A stretch of 9,770 nt of DNA from a bacterium BMS3Bbin07 (GCA_002898135.1 BDTQ01000237.1:1-9770); one strand, 5' to 3'; numbered from the stretch's first letter, positions 1 through 7,618 are shown. Notes: generated by a model not told the origin, from the letters alone. Numbers and translations: made by a program.

Positions 1-2
1 TA

Positions 3-386
3 TGCAAGGACACGGATGGCGACAGGCTGCCCGAAACCGATGCTGATGCAAATAGCGATGGTGTGCCGGATTGTGTAAAGGTGGTAAACCTGAGTGATTG
101 CGGAATGGATATTATTTTCGGCTATGCATCAGGGACAACACCGCCAAACGGTCCTAACGGCACAACAATCCCTCCCTCCGGCATAAATTTTTCCGGAACA
201 CCGCCGACCGCCGAGTTCGGCCCTGACGGTTCCACGGATAAGTTAGGCTCTGTTTATTTCCAGCAGACCGTAAGGGGATACAGTTATTGTGTCAGGATAA
301 GTAATCTCTCAGGCACTACGAATATGTGGAAATGGGATGGGGATATAGATAACACATCAGAAACAGACTGGACGGAAGTAAGATGA
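3..386 (+). CDS. FimT/GspH-like minor pseudopilin, C-terminal part (5' truncated by window edge)
   Basis: The reading frame is open from the window edge, so the GTG at position 63 is not a credible start; the prepilin leader lies outside the window. The visible part begins with a Cys-flanked, Asp-rich stretch (positions 3-74: DTDGD, then DADANSDGVPDC) that looks like thrombospondin type 3 or EF-hand-like calcium loops. After it come a Gly/Pro/Thr-rich segment and a beta-rich end with AEFGPDGS, a pattern seen in the GspH/FimT C-terminal domain (F-x-P-x-G followed by strands). FimT-type subunits help prime pilus assembly in the inner membrane. Assignment rests on this C-terminal pattern and on position as the gene directly before pilV. 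The stop codon overlaps the pilV start (ATGA), indicating translational coupling. It could instead be another minor pilin with a calcium-binding insertion; the pilin nature cannot be proved without the N-terminus. Confidence 0.6.
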   Translation, partial: CKDTDGDRLPETDADANSDGVPDCVKVVNLSDCGMDIIFGYASGTTPPNGPNGTTIPPSGINFSGTPPTAEFGPDGSTDKLGSVYFQQTVRGYSYCVRISNLSGTTNMWKWDGDIDNTSETDWTEVR

Positions 387-916
387 GACTAAAAAACAAC
401 TCGCAACCCGCAACCCGCCGTGGCGGAGAACTCGGCTTCACCCTGGTTGAGGTGCTCGTTGCCCTGACAATCCTCGTCATAGGGCTCCTGGGGGTTGCTC
501 TGATGCAGGTGGTCTCCATTCAGGGCAATACTTTCAGCAGGGAGATGGCTGTTGCAACAGGGCTTGGTCAGGACATGCTTGAAAAGCTCAGGACACTGCA
601 ATGGACGGAGCTGAATGTAGACGATGCCTTAACAGCAGGGGATCACCCAATCGGTTCTGACATAAACAGGGACCTTGATGGAGATACCAATCCACCATTT
701 CTGGCCGTAGCAGCCGGAACTGCCAACATCATAGACGAGCGGGGATTTGGAGCTGCAGACGCAGGCAGGGGTCCTTTACTTTATACCAGGACATGGACCA
801 TTACCGATGATCAACCCGCAACAAACATGAAGACAATTGAGGTCACTGTACTCTGGAGGGAAAAGGGCACAACCGACCGGTCGGTCACAATATCCGGAGT
901 AAAGGTGCAGGAATGA
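383..916 (+). CDS. pilV: Type IV pilus minor pilin PilV-like
   Basis: A 177-residue class III prepilin. The leader (residues 1-18, rich in Arg and polar residues) ends in Gly18, followed by FTLVE, so prepilin peptidase PilD should cut after Gly18 and methylate Phe19; Glu23 is the canonical Glu+5. The hydrophobic helix continues to about residue 45 (VLVALTILVIGLLGVALMQ), typical of PilV with its IGLLG motif. The soluble part contains D93-x-N-x-D97-x-D99-G-D101, a possible calcium loop, and a C-terminal strand ending (IEVTVLWREKG, then VTISGVKVQE) typical of PilV. GGAAG at 374-378 is a usable ribosome binding site. Start overlaps the upstream stop and its own stop overlaps pilW, so the three genes are probably co-translated. 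PilV acts in the priming complex at the inner membrane and ends up at the pilus tip. Confidence 0.88.
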   Translation: MRLKNNSQPATRRGGELGFTLVEVLVALTILVIGLLGVALMQVVSIQGNTFSREMAVATGLGQDMLEKLRTLQWTELNVDDALTAGDHPIGSDINRDLDGDTNPPFLAVAAGTANIIDERGFGAADAGRGPLLYTRTWTITDDQPATNMKTIEVTVLWREKGTTDRSVTISGVKVQE

Positions 917-1887
917 AGAAACTAAAAACAGAAGAGAAAACAAAAAATCTGAAACGTGTAATCCGCAATTCTCAGCGTGGGTTCAGCCTCGTTGAATTAA
1001 TGATTGCACTCCTGATTACTGCCCTGGTGCTGGGCGGAATATATACTACATTTGTTGTCCAGCAGCGTTCCTTCATTGCCCAGGACCAGGTCACGGAAAC
1101 ACAGGGCTCATCAAAGATAGCATTTGACATGATCGTAAACGACATAAGGAATGCCGGCTACGGATACCCTGACGCCGAAGCGCCCCAGGTAAACGGCTTC
1201 ACTGGGGCAATAACACTTGGTGACGCCCTCGGACCAAACAGCAGTGACATTATAACCCTTGTCGGCGGGTTTAGGGATATTGCAACTATAGGACTACCGA
1301 CTGGCCAGACCAATGTTGAGGTCGGACAAACAGATGCAGCAGGCAGTCCTTACCTTGATGTATGTTACACGGGTACAACAAAATTTAATGATACAGACAA
1401 AAAATACATATCAATTGACGGAGTAACCTATGCTGAGATAACAAAAATAGAATCAGGCAGTTCAGCAAATTGCGCAGTTACCGAAAGACTGATTCTCGAC
1501 AGGCCTGTTGACAAGGCATTCCCTGTGGACAGACCTGTTTATCTGATAGAGGATGTGACATACCGGTTAACGACGGCCGATGGTATGACTAACTGTAGTA
1601 ATGCTAAAGCCGGTGATATATGTTTGCAGAGGGTGAGTACTGCCACTGTTACAATAGCCTCTGATATCGAAGACCTTCAATTTGAAGAAATAGACCAGAA
1701 TGCAGATGGAAATACAGACCGTGTCAGGGTAAGTCTCCTGGCCAGGACGGCAAGGGAAGACCCGACACTTGAACCAGGCACAAAGCCGTACTATGCAACA
1801 GGCATTGACCTCGAAGGAAATATCACTCCTGACACCGACAGGCGCAGAAGGAGGATATGGTCGATGGAAGTGGCGCTGAAGAATTAA
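913..1887 (+). CDS. pilW: Type IV pilus minor pilin PilW-like
   Basis: A 324-residue prepilin with a long basic leader (residues 1-23), Gly23 followed by FSLVE (Glu28 is Glu+5) and a hydrophobic helix to about residue 50. The PilW family signature follows: QGSSKIAFDMIVNDIRNAGY at about residues 64-84. Near the C-terminus D261-x-N-x-D265-G-x-x-D269 forms an EF-hand-like loop just before a beta strand, and the protein ends in a basic strand (RRRRRIWSMEVALKN) as PilW-type pilins often do. AAGGTG at 902-907 serves as ribosome binding site inside the end of pilV. PilW joins PilV, PilX and PilY1 in the complex that starts pilus growth. After its TAA stop the same frame stays open for 18 codons, up to the pilX start (see the entry at 1894-1944). 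Confidence 0.88.
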   Translation: MKKLKTEEKTKNLKRVIRNSQRGFSLVELMIALLITALVLGGIYTTFVVQQRSFIAQDQVTETQGSSKIAFDMIVNDIRNAGYGYPDAEAPQVNGFTGAITLGDALGPNSSDIITLVGGFRDIATIGLPTGQTNVEVGQTDAAGSPYLDVCYTGTTKFNDTDKKYISIDGVTYAEITKIESGSSANCAVTERLILDRPVDKAFPVDRPVYLIEDVTYRLTTADGMTNCSNAKAGDICLQRVSTATVTIASDIEDLQFEEIDQNADGNTDRVRVSLLARTAREDPTLEPGTKPYYATGIDLEGNITPDTDRRRRRIWSMEVALKN

Positions 1888-1893
1888 AAAAGA

Positions 1894-1944
1894 ATGGAAA
1901 CAGAATTGATCATGAAAAAGAACCATAAAGGAGGTAAAAGATGA
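1894..1944 (+). other. Tiny in-frame ORF or relict pilW tail coupled to pilX
   Basis: In the pilW frame, two codons after its TAA, an ATG opens a 16-codon ORF (METELI, MKKNHKGGKR) whose TGA (1942-1944) overlaps the pilX ATG (1941-1943). This is the same ATGA geometry as the two upstream junctions. The pilX Shine-Dalgarno lies inside it. It may be a translated coupling peptide, or the leftover end of a longer PilW whose stop was moved upstream by mutation. There is only weak ribosome binding sequence before 1894, so independent translation is uncertain. Confidence 0.3.
1928..1935 (+). promoter_or_regulatory. Strong ribosome binding site of pilX
   Basis: AAGGAGGT is a full match to the anti-Shine-Dalgarno sequence, five bases before the ATG at 1941. 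It fixes the pilX start and suggests PilX is made more strongly than PilV or PilW, whose sites are weaker. Confidence 0.85.
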
Positions 1945-2516
1945 AATACAGGATAACAAATAATGAAAAGGGCGTGGCCCTTGTTGTGGGGACTCTACTG
2001 CTGCTTGTGGCAACTGCTGTGGGGGTGATAGCCCTTTCAACATCCACAACCAATGTGATGATCTCCGGTAACCAAAGGCTCAGCGAAATCAACTTTGCTG
2101 CCGCAGACAGCGGCGTATCCGTCAGCATACCTGTAATCAAAAACGCAATCTCCGAAAGAGACATAGTCTCTCCATATGGGGAGATAACAGTGGATGTCAC
2201 TGATACAGACCCGTCAAACGGTATCCCTGATTTCATTGACGAGCTGGTGGGAGAATTGCCTATGAATAATGATACCGCATCAAATGAGCCTGACCTGAGC
2301 TTTTTACTGAACAACACAACAGTCAACGTGGACGTGGATTATCTTTACAGGGATTATGCCAAGGGCACGGCCATAGAGTATGCCTCGGGCTATGAAGGTA
2401 TAGGCAAGGGCGCCGGAGGCAAAGGGAGTGTAGAGGTTTATTATGCAATAAACTCCCTGGGCATCGGCAACGTAGGCTCTGAGACGGAAGTATGCGCAAT
2501 ATACAGGGATAAATAA
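1941..2516 (+). CDS. pilX: Type IV pilus minor pilin PilX-like
   Basis: A 191-residue protein with a PilX N-terminal domain: a short leader (MKYRITNNEKG), predicted cleavage after Gly11, then the hydrophobic VALVVGTLLLLVATAVGVIAL helix in two parts, followed by SGNQRLSEINFAAADSGV, the family pattern of small residues and Ala-rich helix. The +5 position is Val16 rather than Glu, which is usual for PilX/GspK-type subunits that sit at the very tip and need not contact a subunit above them. Residues 88-100 (DTDPSNGIPDFID) resemble a degenerate thrombospondin-3 or EF loop. The rest of the chain is not recognisable in detail. It lies between pilW and pilY1 and most likely bridges the minor pilins to PilY1. 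Confidence 0.82.
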   Translation: MKYRITNNEKGVALVVGTLLLLVATAVGVIALSTSTTNVMISGNQRLSEINFAAADSGVSVSIPVIKNAISERDIVSPYGEITVDVTDTDPSNGIPDFIDELVGELPMNNDTASNEPDLSFLLNNTTVNVDVDYLYRDYAKGTAIEYASGYEGIGKGAGGKGSVEVYYAINSLGIGNVGSETEVCAIYRDK

Positions 2517-2534
2517 AAAGGGGGTAAGAATTAA

Positions 2535-5500
2535 ATGAAAGCGTTAAGAGATATAAGACAAAAAGGAAGGGGCAAGGTCTTCAGGGGCCTCGTCTCCCTT
2601 TTAACGATCACGCTATTTATCCTGACTTCCGGTGGCTTTGTGCTCTCGGACAACTCCCCTTCAATCGCACAATACACAGCATATCCGCCCTTTGGCGGCA
2701 CAATAGTAAAACCGAACGTACTTATAAACCTGGATACATCCACTTCCCTGAACTACTTTGCCTATGACTTTGACTACAACGCAATGACGGCCCCGACAAC
2801 AATGGGGGGAGGACCTCCAAGGCCTGCAGACCCGTTGCCCAGTGAGGGATATAATCCAAACAAAACCTACTATGGCTACTTTGATTCTGCTAAGGGTTAT
2901 TCATATAGTGGCGGTGAGTTTAAGGCTGATGGTGGGCCATGGAACGGTAATTTCCTCAACTGGCTGACCATGAGACGGTCCGACCTGCTGAAGAAGGCGC
3001 TCATCGGCGGCAAGACAAAACTCAGGGCCGGCATGGTAACGGATACAGATACTCATGCCCAGGATCTTGTTGCAGAACCCCCGTATGTCTACACCAAGTA
3101 TGTGGGATATCAGAAGAAGGTCTCCAACGCAGAAAACTATACGCCTTATACTGGGACGGTAACGTTCACTTTTGACAATGACGAGGGACTAAAAATGGGT
3201 GGAATGGGCTCAAACAATACCTCCTATAACGATATTCCTGCCTTCAGTATCGGTTCTTCCTATACGAACACTGCAACTAATAATTTCAAGGTCATTGTCC
3301 ATCGTGACTTGGAAGATAGAGCACCGCTTGGTGTAATACAGCGGATTGGCAACAGTGTGAGGTGGGGCCTCGAGTTCATGGATGATGACGTAGTTGCCAA
3401 GGCAGAGAGGCAAGCTAACCAGGGTATGGGTATGGGTATGTACAAGGGATATGACGAGGTAGGCGGCTATTGGCGTATGGGGGGGCAGGGGATGGGCGCG
3501 GCAACCTCGATCATTAACGTAAAGGGTGGAAAGATAAAGGTGCCTGTCGGTTATGACAACGTTGATACAATCGTAGATACGATTTCAAAAATGATAGCCT
3601 GGACACCGGCCACTCCCCTTGCAGAGTCCCTCTGGACAGCAACCGGATATTTCAGGCAGGAGAGTGCTACGGGAAATAGTGCGGGACGATATTATTCAAC
3701 CTCCTATCCGTTAGAAACCGAAGTAACTGATGATATACCTGTAGACCCTTACAATTATGGCTGGACTGTTTCAGACCCCAAGCCGGTGTATTGCGGCGAC
3801 AGTTTCGTCATAACAATCACAGACGGAGAGCCGACCCAGGATACAGACTTTCTTCCGTCTCCAGCCCCTCCGAGGGGATACGGTAACACCTATGCCGACG
3901 GCACAAACCGTTTACCAGGCTGGGCAGACCAGAGCACCAAAACTGCCGAGGGCAGTATCCTTAACTACTTCTGGAGTTCAATATTAAACGGCTCCCACTT
4001 TGTTGATAACGTCGCACTCTGGGGTCATGTTGACGCCGGAAATTCTTACAGGGACCTGCGGACTCAGCCTGAACTGCCTACGGAGCAGTATCTCACTCAC
4101 TACTTCATCTATGCCAATTTCGGTGATGGAAAACCTGATGCAAGAAGGCTCCTGAACTGGTCTTCCGGTTCAGGCACACCCCCTAATGATTATTTAAATG
4201 GCGGCGGCGGAGCAGCAAGAAACGGCGGCTTTATTGAATCAGCCAGTGATTTTGTGCCAAACCAGGCCAGTGAGTACAACACTGATAATGATGATTATGA
4301 CGACACATTTTATGAAGCAAAGACCGGAGATGAGCTCGAAACAGCCCTGCTGAAGGCCCTGTTTGATATACTGGCAAAGACCGCATCAGGCTCAGCGCCG
4401 GCCTTTGCCGGCTCAAGGGGTGCCGGTGGCAACGGAATGCTCTATCAGGCATCTTTTTACCCTGAACGGGAGTTTGGAAATTCCACAGTCAGACAGTGGC
4501 TGGGCTACCTGAGGGCATCGGAGGTGGATGCCGACGGCAATGTCTCAGACCCTCCGTTATGGGAAGCTGGAGAGAAACTCTGGGAGAAACCAGCCGGAGA
4601 CAGGTTAATCTACACCACAATTGATGGGACCGATTATAACTTTGTAACATCAAACGCTACTGCACTGAAAGACTATCTCAGGGCAACGGATAATACAGAA
4701 GCAGCAGACATAATCAATTACATAAGGGGTGTGGATATCCCCGGGTACAGGCCAAGGACGGTTACCATTAACGGCACGGAAAATACATGGAAGCTTGGTG
4801 ACATTATCTACTCATCCCCGACACCAGTCGGCACTCCCGAGGAAAACTATGACAGACGCTATAAGGACATCTCCTACACAAGCTTCTACAGAACATATAA
4901 AGGCAGGAGAAATGTTGTCTATGCCGGCGCCAATGACGGCATGCTCCATGCCTTTAACGCAGGGTTCTATTGCTATGACACAAGCGCTGCCAAATATACG
5001 TATGCCACAGCCAGGGACACGAACGGAAACTGTATCACAGGAGGGACTGCCCTCGGTGATGAACTCTGGGGATTTATACCTCAGCAGCTCCTCCCCCACC
5101 TTAAATGGCTAACAGACAACAATTACACCCATGTCTATTATGTTGACCTGAAGCCAAAGGTTACAGATGTACGGATATTTACGCCTGATGCCGACCACCC
5201 CAACGGATGGGGGACCATACTCATTGGCGGCATGAGACTTGGAGGGAAAGACATGGAGTGGACAGCGGGGAGCAATAAGTACCGGACATTCTCGGCCTAT
5301 TTTGCCCTTGATATAACCGACCCGGAAAAGCCGCCGAAGCTCCTCTGGACATTTACAGACCAGGATGCAGACTCTGATGGAATCCCGGATATGGGCCTCG
5401 GCCTTACCACGTCATACCCGGCAGTGGCAAGAGTCAAGGCATCAGATACCGACGACCTCTGGGTCATGATCGTGGGCTCAGGGCCTACCGAGTTTGATGC

Positions 5501-6491
5501 AGGCTCTAATGTAAGCAGTGACCAGACAGGCAAGGTCTTTGTAGTTGATCTGAAGACCGGAAGCCTTTTGAAGTCCTTTGACACAGCCACGAATGCTTTT
5601 ATGACAGACCCCATCACTGTTGACGTCAACCTTGACTACAAGGTCGATGTTGCATACATAGGAGAGGCTTATGATAAAGGGACGGGCTATAATCAGTTCG
5701 GAGGCAACATGTACAGGCTTGTTACAAAGAACAGCACTTCTGTCAATGACTGGGTGCTCTCAACCCTCATCTCCACCTCCGACAATAAAGCGGTAACCTC
5801 TGCACCATCTGCCGCGCTCGATGGAAAAGGGAACATGTGGATTTTCTTCGGTACAGGCAAGTTCATCGGCTCGGATGACCAGTTGACCTCGGATCCCCAA
5901 GCATTTTACGGCGTAAAGGATGTATGCAAGCCCTGGCAAAATTACACATGCACAACTACTGTCTCAGAGGCAGACCTTTACGATGCTTCTGCAGTAGATG
6001 TCTGCGAAGGCGGCACTGTTACGGACTGCAGCGGAAATGCCCAGACATGGAGCAGCATCATTAGTGCATCTGCAGCAGCAGATGGCTGGACTATAAACTT
6101 CCCATCTGTACCGGGACACGAGAGTCTCAACGGGGAGCGTTCATTCGCAAAACCTGTTGTGCTTGGAGGTCTTCTCATCTTCACCTCATACATACCGGAA
6201 GAAGACATCTGCAGTAATAGCCAGGGAAGCGGATACCTCTGGGCAGTCTATTACGAAACAGGCACAGCCTATAAGAACTATATCTTTACAGACGATACTT
6301 CGAGTACTGTAAGCAGAACAAGATTTCTCGAAGAGGGCTTTGCAAGTGTCAGCGCCATGGTTACAAGGGGCGGTTCACTTAAGGCATTTGCCAAGACCTC
6401 CATAGACAAAGAATTCCAGATAGAAACAGAAACGCCCTTTAGCTTAACAAGCGGTATCGCCGGCTGGAAGACAGGCGAGTGCCGGCAGTAG
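2535..6491 (+). CDS. pilY1: PilY1-like type IV pilus tip adhesin with vWA-like N-terminus
   Basis: A 1318-residue secreted protein. Residues 1-38 are a basic stretch plus hydrophobic signal peptide. The N-terminal half has von Willebrand A features: D67-T-S69-T-S71 (MIDAS DxSxS) after NVLINL, Thr360 in TPLAESLW, and T429-D430-G-E in VITITDGEP, the usual third metal-site element. A Met/Gly-rich insert lies at residues 296-321. The C-terminal PilY1 beta-propeller begins near LGDIIYSSP (754-762) and contains YAGANDGMLHAF (796-807), D942-x-D-x-D946-x-D-G-x-x-D952, and the loop D1030-x-N-x-D1034-x-x-x-D1038, which matches the DxNxDxxxD calcium site that controls pilus extension and retraction in known PilY1. 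A cysteine group follows (C1131, C1139, C1157, C1165). Length is near the usual 1100-1300. It starts 18 bases after pilX with AAGGGGGT as ribosome binding site. No RGD motif was seen. Confidence 0.92.
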   Translation: MKALRDIRQKGRGKVFRGLVSLLTITLFILTSGGFVLSDNSPSIAQYTAYPPFGGTIVKPNVLINLDTSTSLNYFAYDFDYNAMTAPTTMGGGPPRPADPLPSEGYNPNKTYYGYFDSAKGYSYSGGEFKADGGPWNGNFLNWLTMRRSDLLKKALIGGKTKLRAGMVTDTDTHAQDLVAEPPYVYTKYVGYQKKVSNAENYTPYTGTVTFTFDNDEGLKMGGMGSNNTSYNDIPAFSIGSSYTNTATNNFKVIVHRDLEDRAPLGVIQRIGNSVRWGLEFMDDDVVAKAERQANQGMGMGMYKGYDEVGGYWRMGGQGMGAATSIINVKGGKIKVPVGYDNVDTIVDTISKMIAWTPATPLAESLWTATGYFRQESATGNSAGRYYSTSYPLETEVTDDIPVDPYNYGWTVSDPKPVYCGDSFVITITDGEPTQDTDFLPSPAPPRGYGNTYADGTNRLPGWADQSTKTAEGSILNYFWSSILNGSHFVDNVALWGHVDAGNSYRDLRTQPELPTEQYLTHYFIYANFGDGKPDARRLLNWSSGSGTPPNDYLNGGGGAARNGGFIESASDFVPNQASEYNTDNDDYDDTFYEAKTGDELETALLKALFDILAKTASGSAPAFAGSRGAGGNGMLYQASFYPEREFGNSTVRQWLGYLRASEVDADGNVSDPPLWEAGEKLWEKPAGDRLIYTTIDGTDYNFVTSNATALKDYLRATDNTEAADIINYIRGVDIPGYRPRTVTINGTENTWKLGDIIYSSPTPVGTPEENYDRRYKDISYTSFYRTYKGRRNVVYAGANDGMLHAFNAGFYCYDTSAAKYTYATARDTNGNCITGGTALGDELWGFIPQQLLPHLKWLTDNNYTHVYYVDLKPKVTDVRIFTPDADHPNGWGTILIGGMRLGGKDMEWTAGSNKYRTFSAYFALDITDPEKPPKLLWTFTDQDADSDGIPDMGLGLTTSYPAVARVKASDTDDLWVMIVGSGPTEFDAGSNVSSDQTGKVFVVDLKTGSLLKSFDTATNAFMTDPITVDVNLDYKVDVAYIGEAYDKGTGYNQFGGNMYRLVTKNSTSVNDWVLSTLISTSDNKAVTSAPSAALDGKGNMWIFFGTGKFIGSDDQLTSDPQAFYGVKDVCKPWQNYTCTTTVSEADLYDASAVDVCEGGTVTDCSGNAQTWSSIISASAAADGWTINFPSVPGHESLNGERSFAKPVVLGGLLIFTSYIPEEDICSNSQGSGYLWAVYYETGTAYKNYIFTDDTSSTVSRTRFLEEGFASVSAMVTRGGSLKAFAKTSIDKEFQIETETPFSLTSGIAGWKTGECRQ
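3423..3440 (+). repeat. Three tandem GGTATG hexamers inside pilY1
   Basis: GGTATG occurs three times in a row and encodes Gly-Met-Gly-Met-Gly-Met (residues 297-302). Copy number changes here would add or remove Gly-Met pairs without shifting the frame, so the loop could vary in length. The second pilY1 has no equivalent. Confidence 0.8.
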
Positions 6492-6513
6492 GTAGCGGGT
6501 GACGGACAGATTG

Positions 6514-6543
6514 AACTCCCCCTTCAGAAAAAGGGGGAGTTTT
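6514..6543 (+). terminator. Rho-independent terminator after pilY1
   Basis: A perfect 11-bp stem, AACTCCCCCTT (6514-6524) with AAGGGGGAGTT (6531-6541), has a six-base loop and ends in a TTTT run. It begins 22 bases after the pilY1 stop and probably ends the pilus operon. The CCCCCT/AGGGGG core also resembles the C-rich palindrome at 8500-8566. Confidence 0.8.
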
Positions 6544-6565
6544 ACCGTACTAAAGAGAAATAGTT

Positions 6566-6593
6566 CACCGCAGAGCTCGCTGAGGACACAGAG
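6566..6593 (+). repeat. Degenerate 9-bp periodic repeat (GCAGAG-type)
   Basis: GCAGAG (6570), GCTGAG (6579) and ACAGAG (6588) follow each other at exact nine-base steps after TTCACC. Similar CACCGCAGAG/ACACAGAG tandem tracts occur between genes in several environmental bacteria; that comparison is from general familiarity, not a search. No open frame of note covers it. The rest of 6594-6690 is AT-rich with no recognisable feature. Confidence 0.45.
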
Positions 6594-6693
6594 AAAACAG
6601 TAAAAGATTAGGATAATACTTTAAAAATATCCTTTTAATCCAGTCTAAATAATTACTTAAATTCCTGCACATCAAGAAAACACGGCTGAGTTG

Positions 6694-6702
6694 TGCTAAA
6701 AT
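6694..6702 (+). promoter_or_regulatory. Possible extended -10 promoter of the lipoprotein gene
   Basis: TGCTAAAAT fits an extended -10 element (TGnTATAAT with one mismatch). No good -35 was found at normal spacing. A start about seven bases downstream would leave at most a few bases before the ATG at 6713, giving a leaderless message; this agrees with the lack of any Shine-Dalgarno sequence there. Confidence 0.35.
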
Positions 6703-6712
6703 AAATCTGATT

Positions 6713-7618
6713 ATGAAAACAATAGTACTGGCGCTAACACTTTTGTTGATAATATCCTGTGGAAATGCAGATCAGGAAAAAGCTGTACAAGCGTCACAGC
6801 CTCAAAAAAAATGTCCTTACACGATTAATTTAATTCCTGAGGACGCAACAAGGAACAACTCTATCACAGTGTACGTAAGGGGAGCAAATCCCGGGGATCT
6901 GAGCTACCAGTGGTTTGTAAACAACACTGAGATCACAGGGGCCAATGGCCTTGTTCTCAAATACTCCGGACTCAGAAAGCACGATGAGGTGAGAGTAAAG
7001 GTTTCAGCTAAAGACAGAGGAGAATGTCTTTCCGACCCTCTGGTTATTGCCAATATCCCTCCTAAAATCCAGTCTGCCAAACTCCTGCCTCGAACCCCGA
7101 GAAAAGGAGATGACCTGCATGTTGAAATAAAGACATTCGACGGTGACGGTGATAGTGTAACAGTTGATTACGAGTGGTTTATAAACGGAGAGTGCATACC
7201 GCAGCGGGTACTTGATGACCCCGGGATATTGAACGGCGATTTTATAAAAAGAGGCGACAGGGTCTCTGTAAAAATAACCCCGGCTGACGGCGAAACAAAA
7301 GGCCGTGCGATAATCCTTGAAAACCTTGTTGCCAATTCAGCGCCGGTTGTCTCCGACGAACTGGAAACAGAATTTAACGGCTCTATCTACTCGGCAAGGA
7401 TCAATGCTTTTGACCCAGACGGCGACAGTCTCACCTATACCCTTAAGCAGGCGCCGGAGGGCATGACGATCGACCCAGAAACCGGCGTTATAACCTGGCT
7501 GGTAACACCCGATGACGAAGGAGAGCACGACATAACGGTGTCAATAAAAGACGGTCACGGTGGTGAGATTATCCTGCCTTTTAGCACTACGATAGGTTTT
7601 CTTGAACGTGAAGGCTGA
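6713..7618 (+). CDS. Surface lipoprotein with Ig-like/cadherin-like domains
   Basis: A 301-residue predicted lipoprotein. The signal peptide (residues 1-15, MKTIVLALTLLLIIS) ends in the lipobox IIS-Cys16, so signal peptidase II should cut before Cys16; Gly17-Asn18 follow it. Two similar Ig-like repeats come next, each with a Tyr-x-Trp-Phe-x-Asn core (Trp67 and Trp155), joined by IPPKIQSAKL. The last domain (about 214-296) contains D234-P-D-G-D238-SLTYTL and later MTIDPETGVITW, the pattern of cadherin-like or putative-Ig (He_PIG) domains; the DGDGD at 143-147 and DPDGD may bind calcium. The start is set by the signal peptide although no Shine-Dalgarno sequence precedes it. It has no enzymatic motif. 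Its position after pilY1, behind a terminator, and its adhesion-type folds suggest a surface or periplasmic accessory of the pilus system, but this is inferred from neighbourhood only. Confidence 0.8.
   Translation: MKTIVLALTLLLIISCGNADQEKAVQASQPQKKCPYTINLIPEDATRNNSITVYVRGANPGDLSYQWFVNNTEITGANGLVLKYSGLRKHDEVRVKVSAKDRGECLSDPLVIANIPPKIQSAKLLPRTPRKGDDLHVEIKTFDGDGDSVTVDYEWFINGECIPQRVLDDPGILNGDFIKRGDRVSVKITPADGETKGRAIILENLVANSAPVVSDELETEFNGSIYSARINAFDPDGDSLTYTLKQAPEGMTIDPETGVITWLVTPDDEGEHDITVSIKDGHGGEIILPFSTTIGFLEREG

Noticed and set aside
63..386. GTG at 63 as the start of a separate small gene
   Set aside because: The frame is open to the window edge and the upstream codons continue the same Asp-rich calcium motif, so this is the end of a longer gene.
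1567..2326. Minus-strand ORFs opposite pilW and pilX
   Set aside because: They lie antisense to well-supported pilin genes, have no domain features or ribosome binding sites, and look like shadows of codon usage.
1941..2516. Damaged prepilin because Glu+5 is missing
   Set aside because: PilX/GspK-type tip subunits normally lack this residue, so it is expected rather than a defect.
4729..5112. Plus-strand 127-codon ORF inside pilY1
   Set aside because: It is in another frame of the conserved PilY1 propeller, with low-complexity residues and no recognisable fold.
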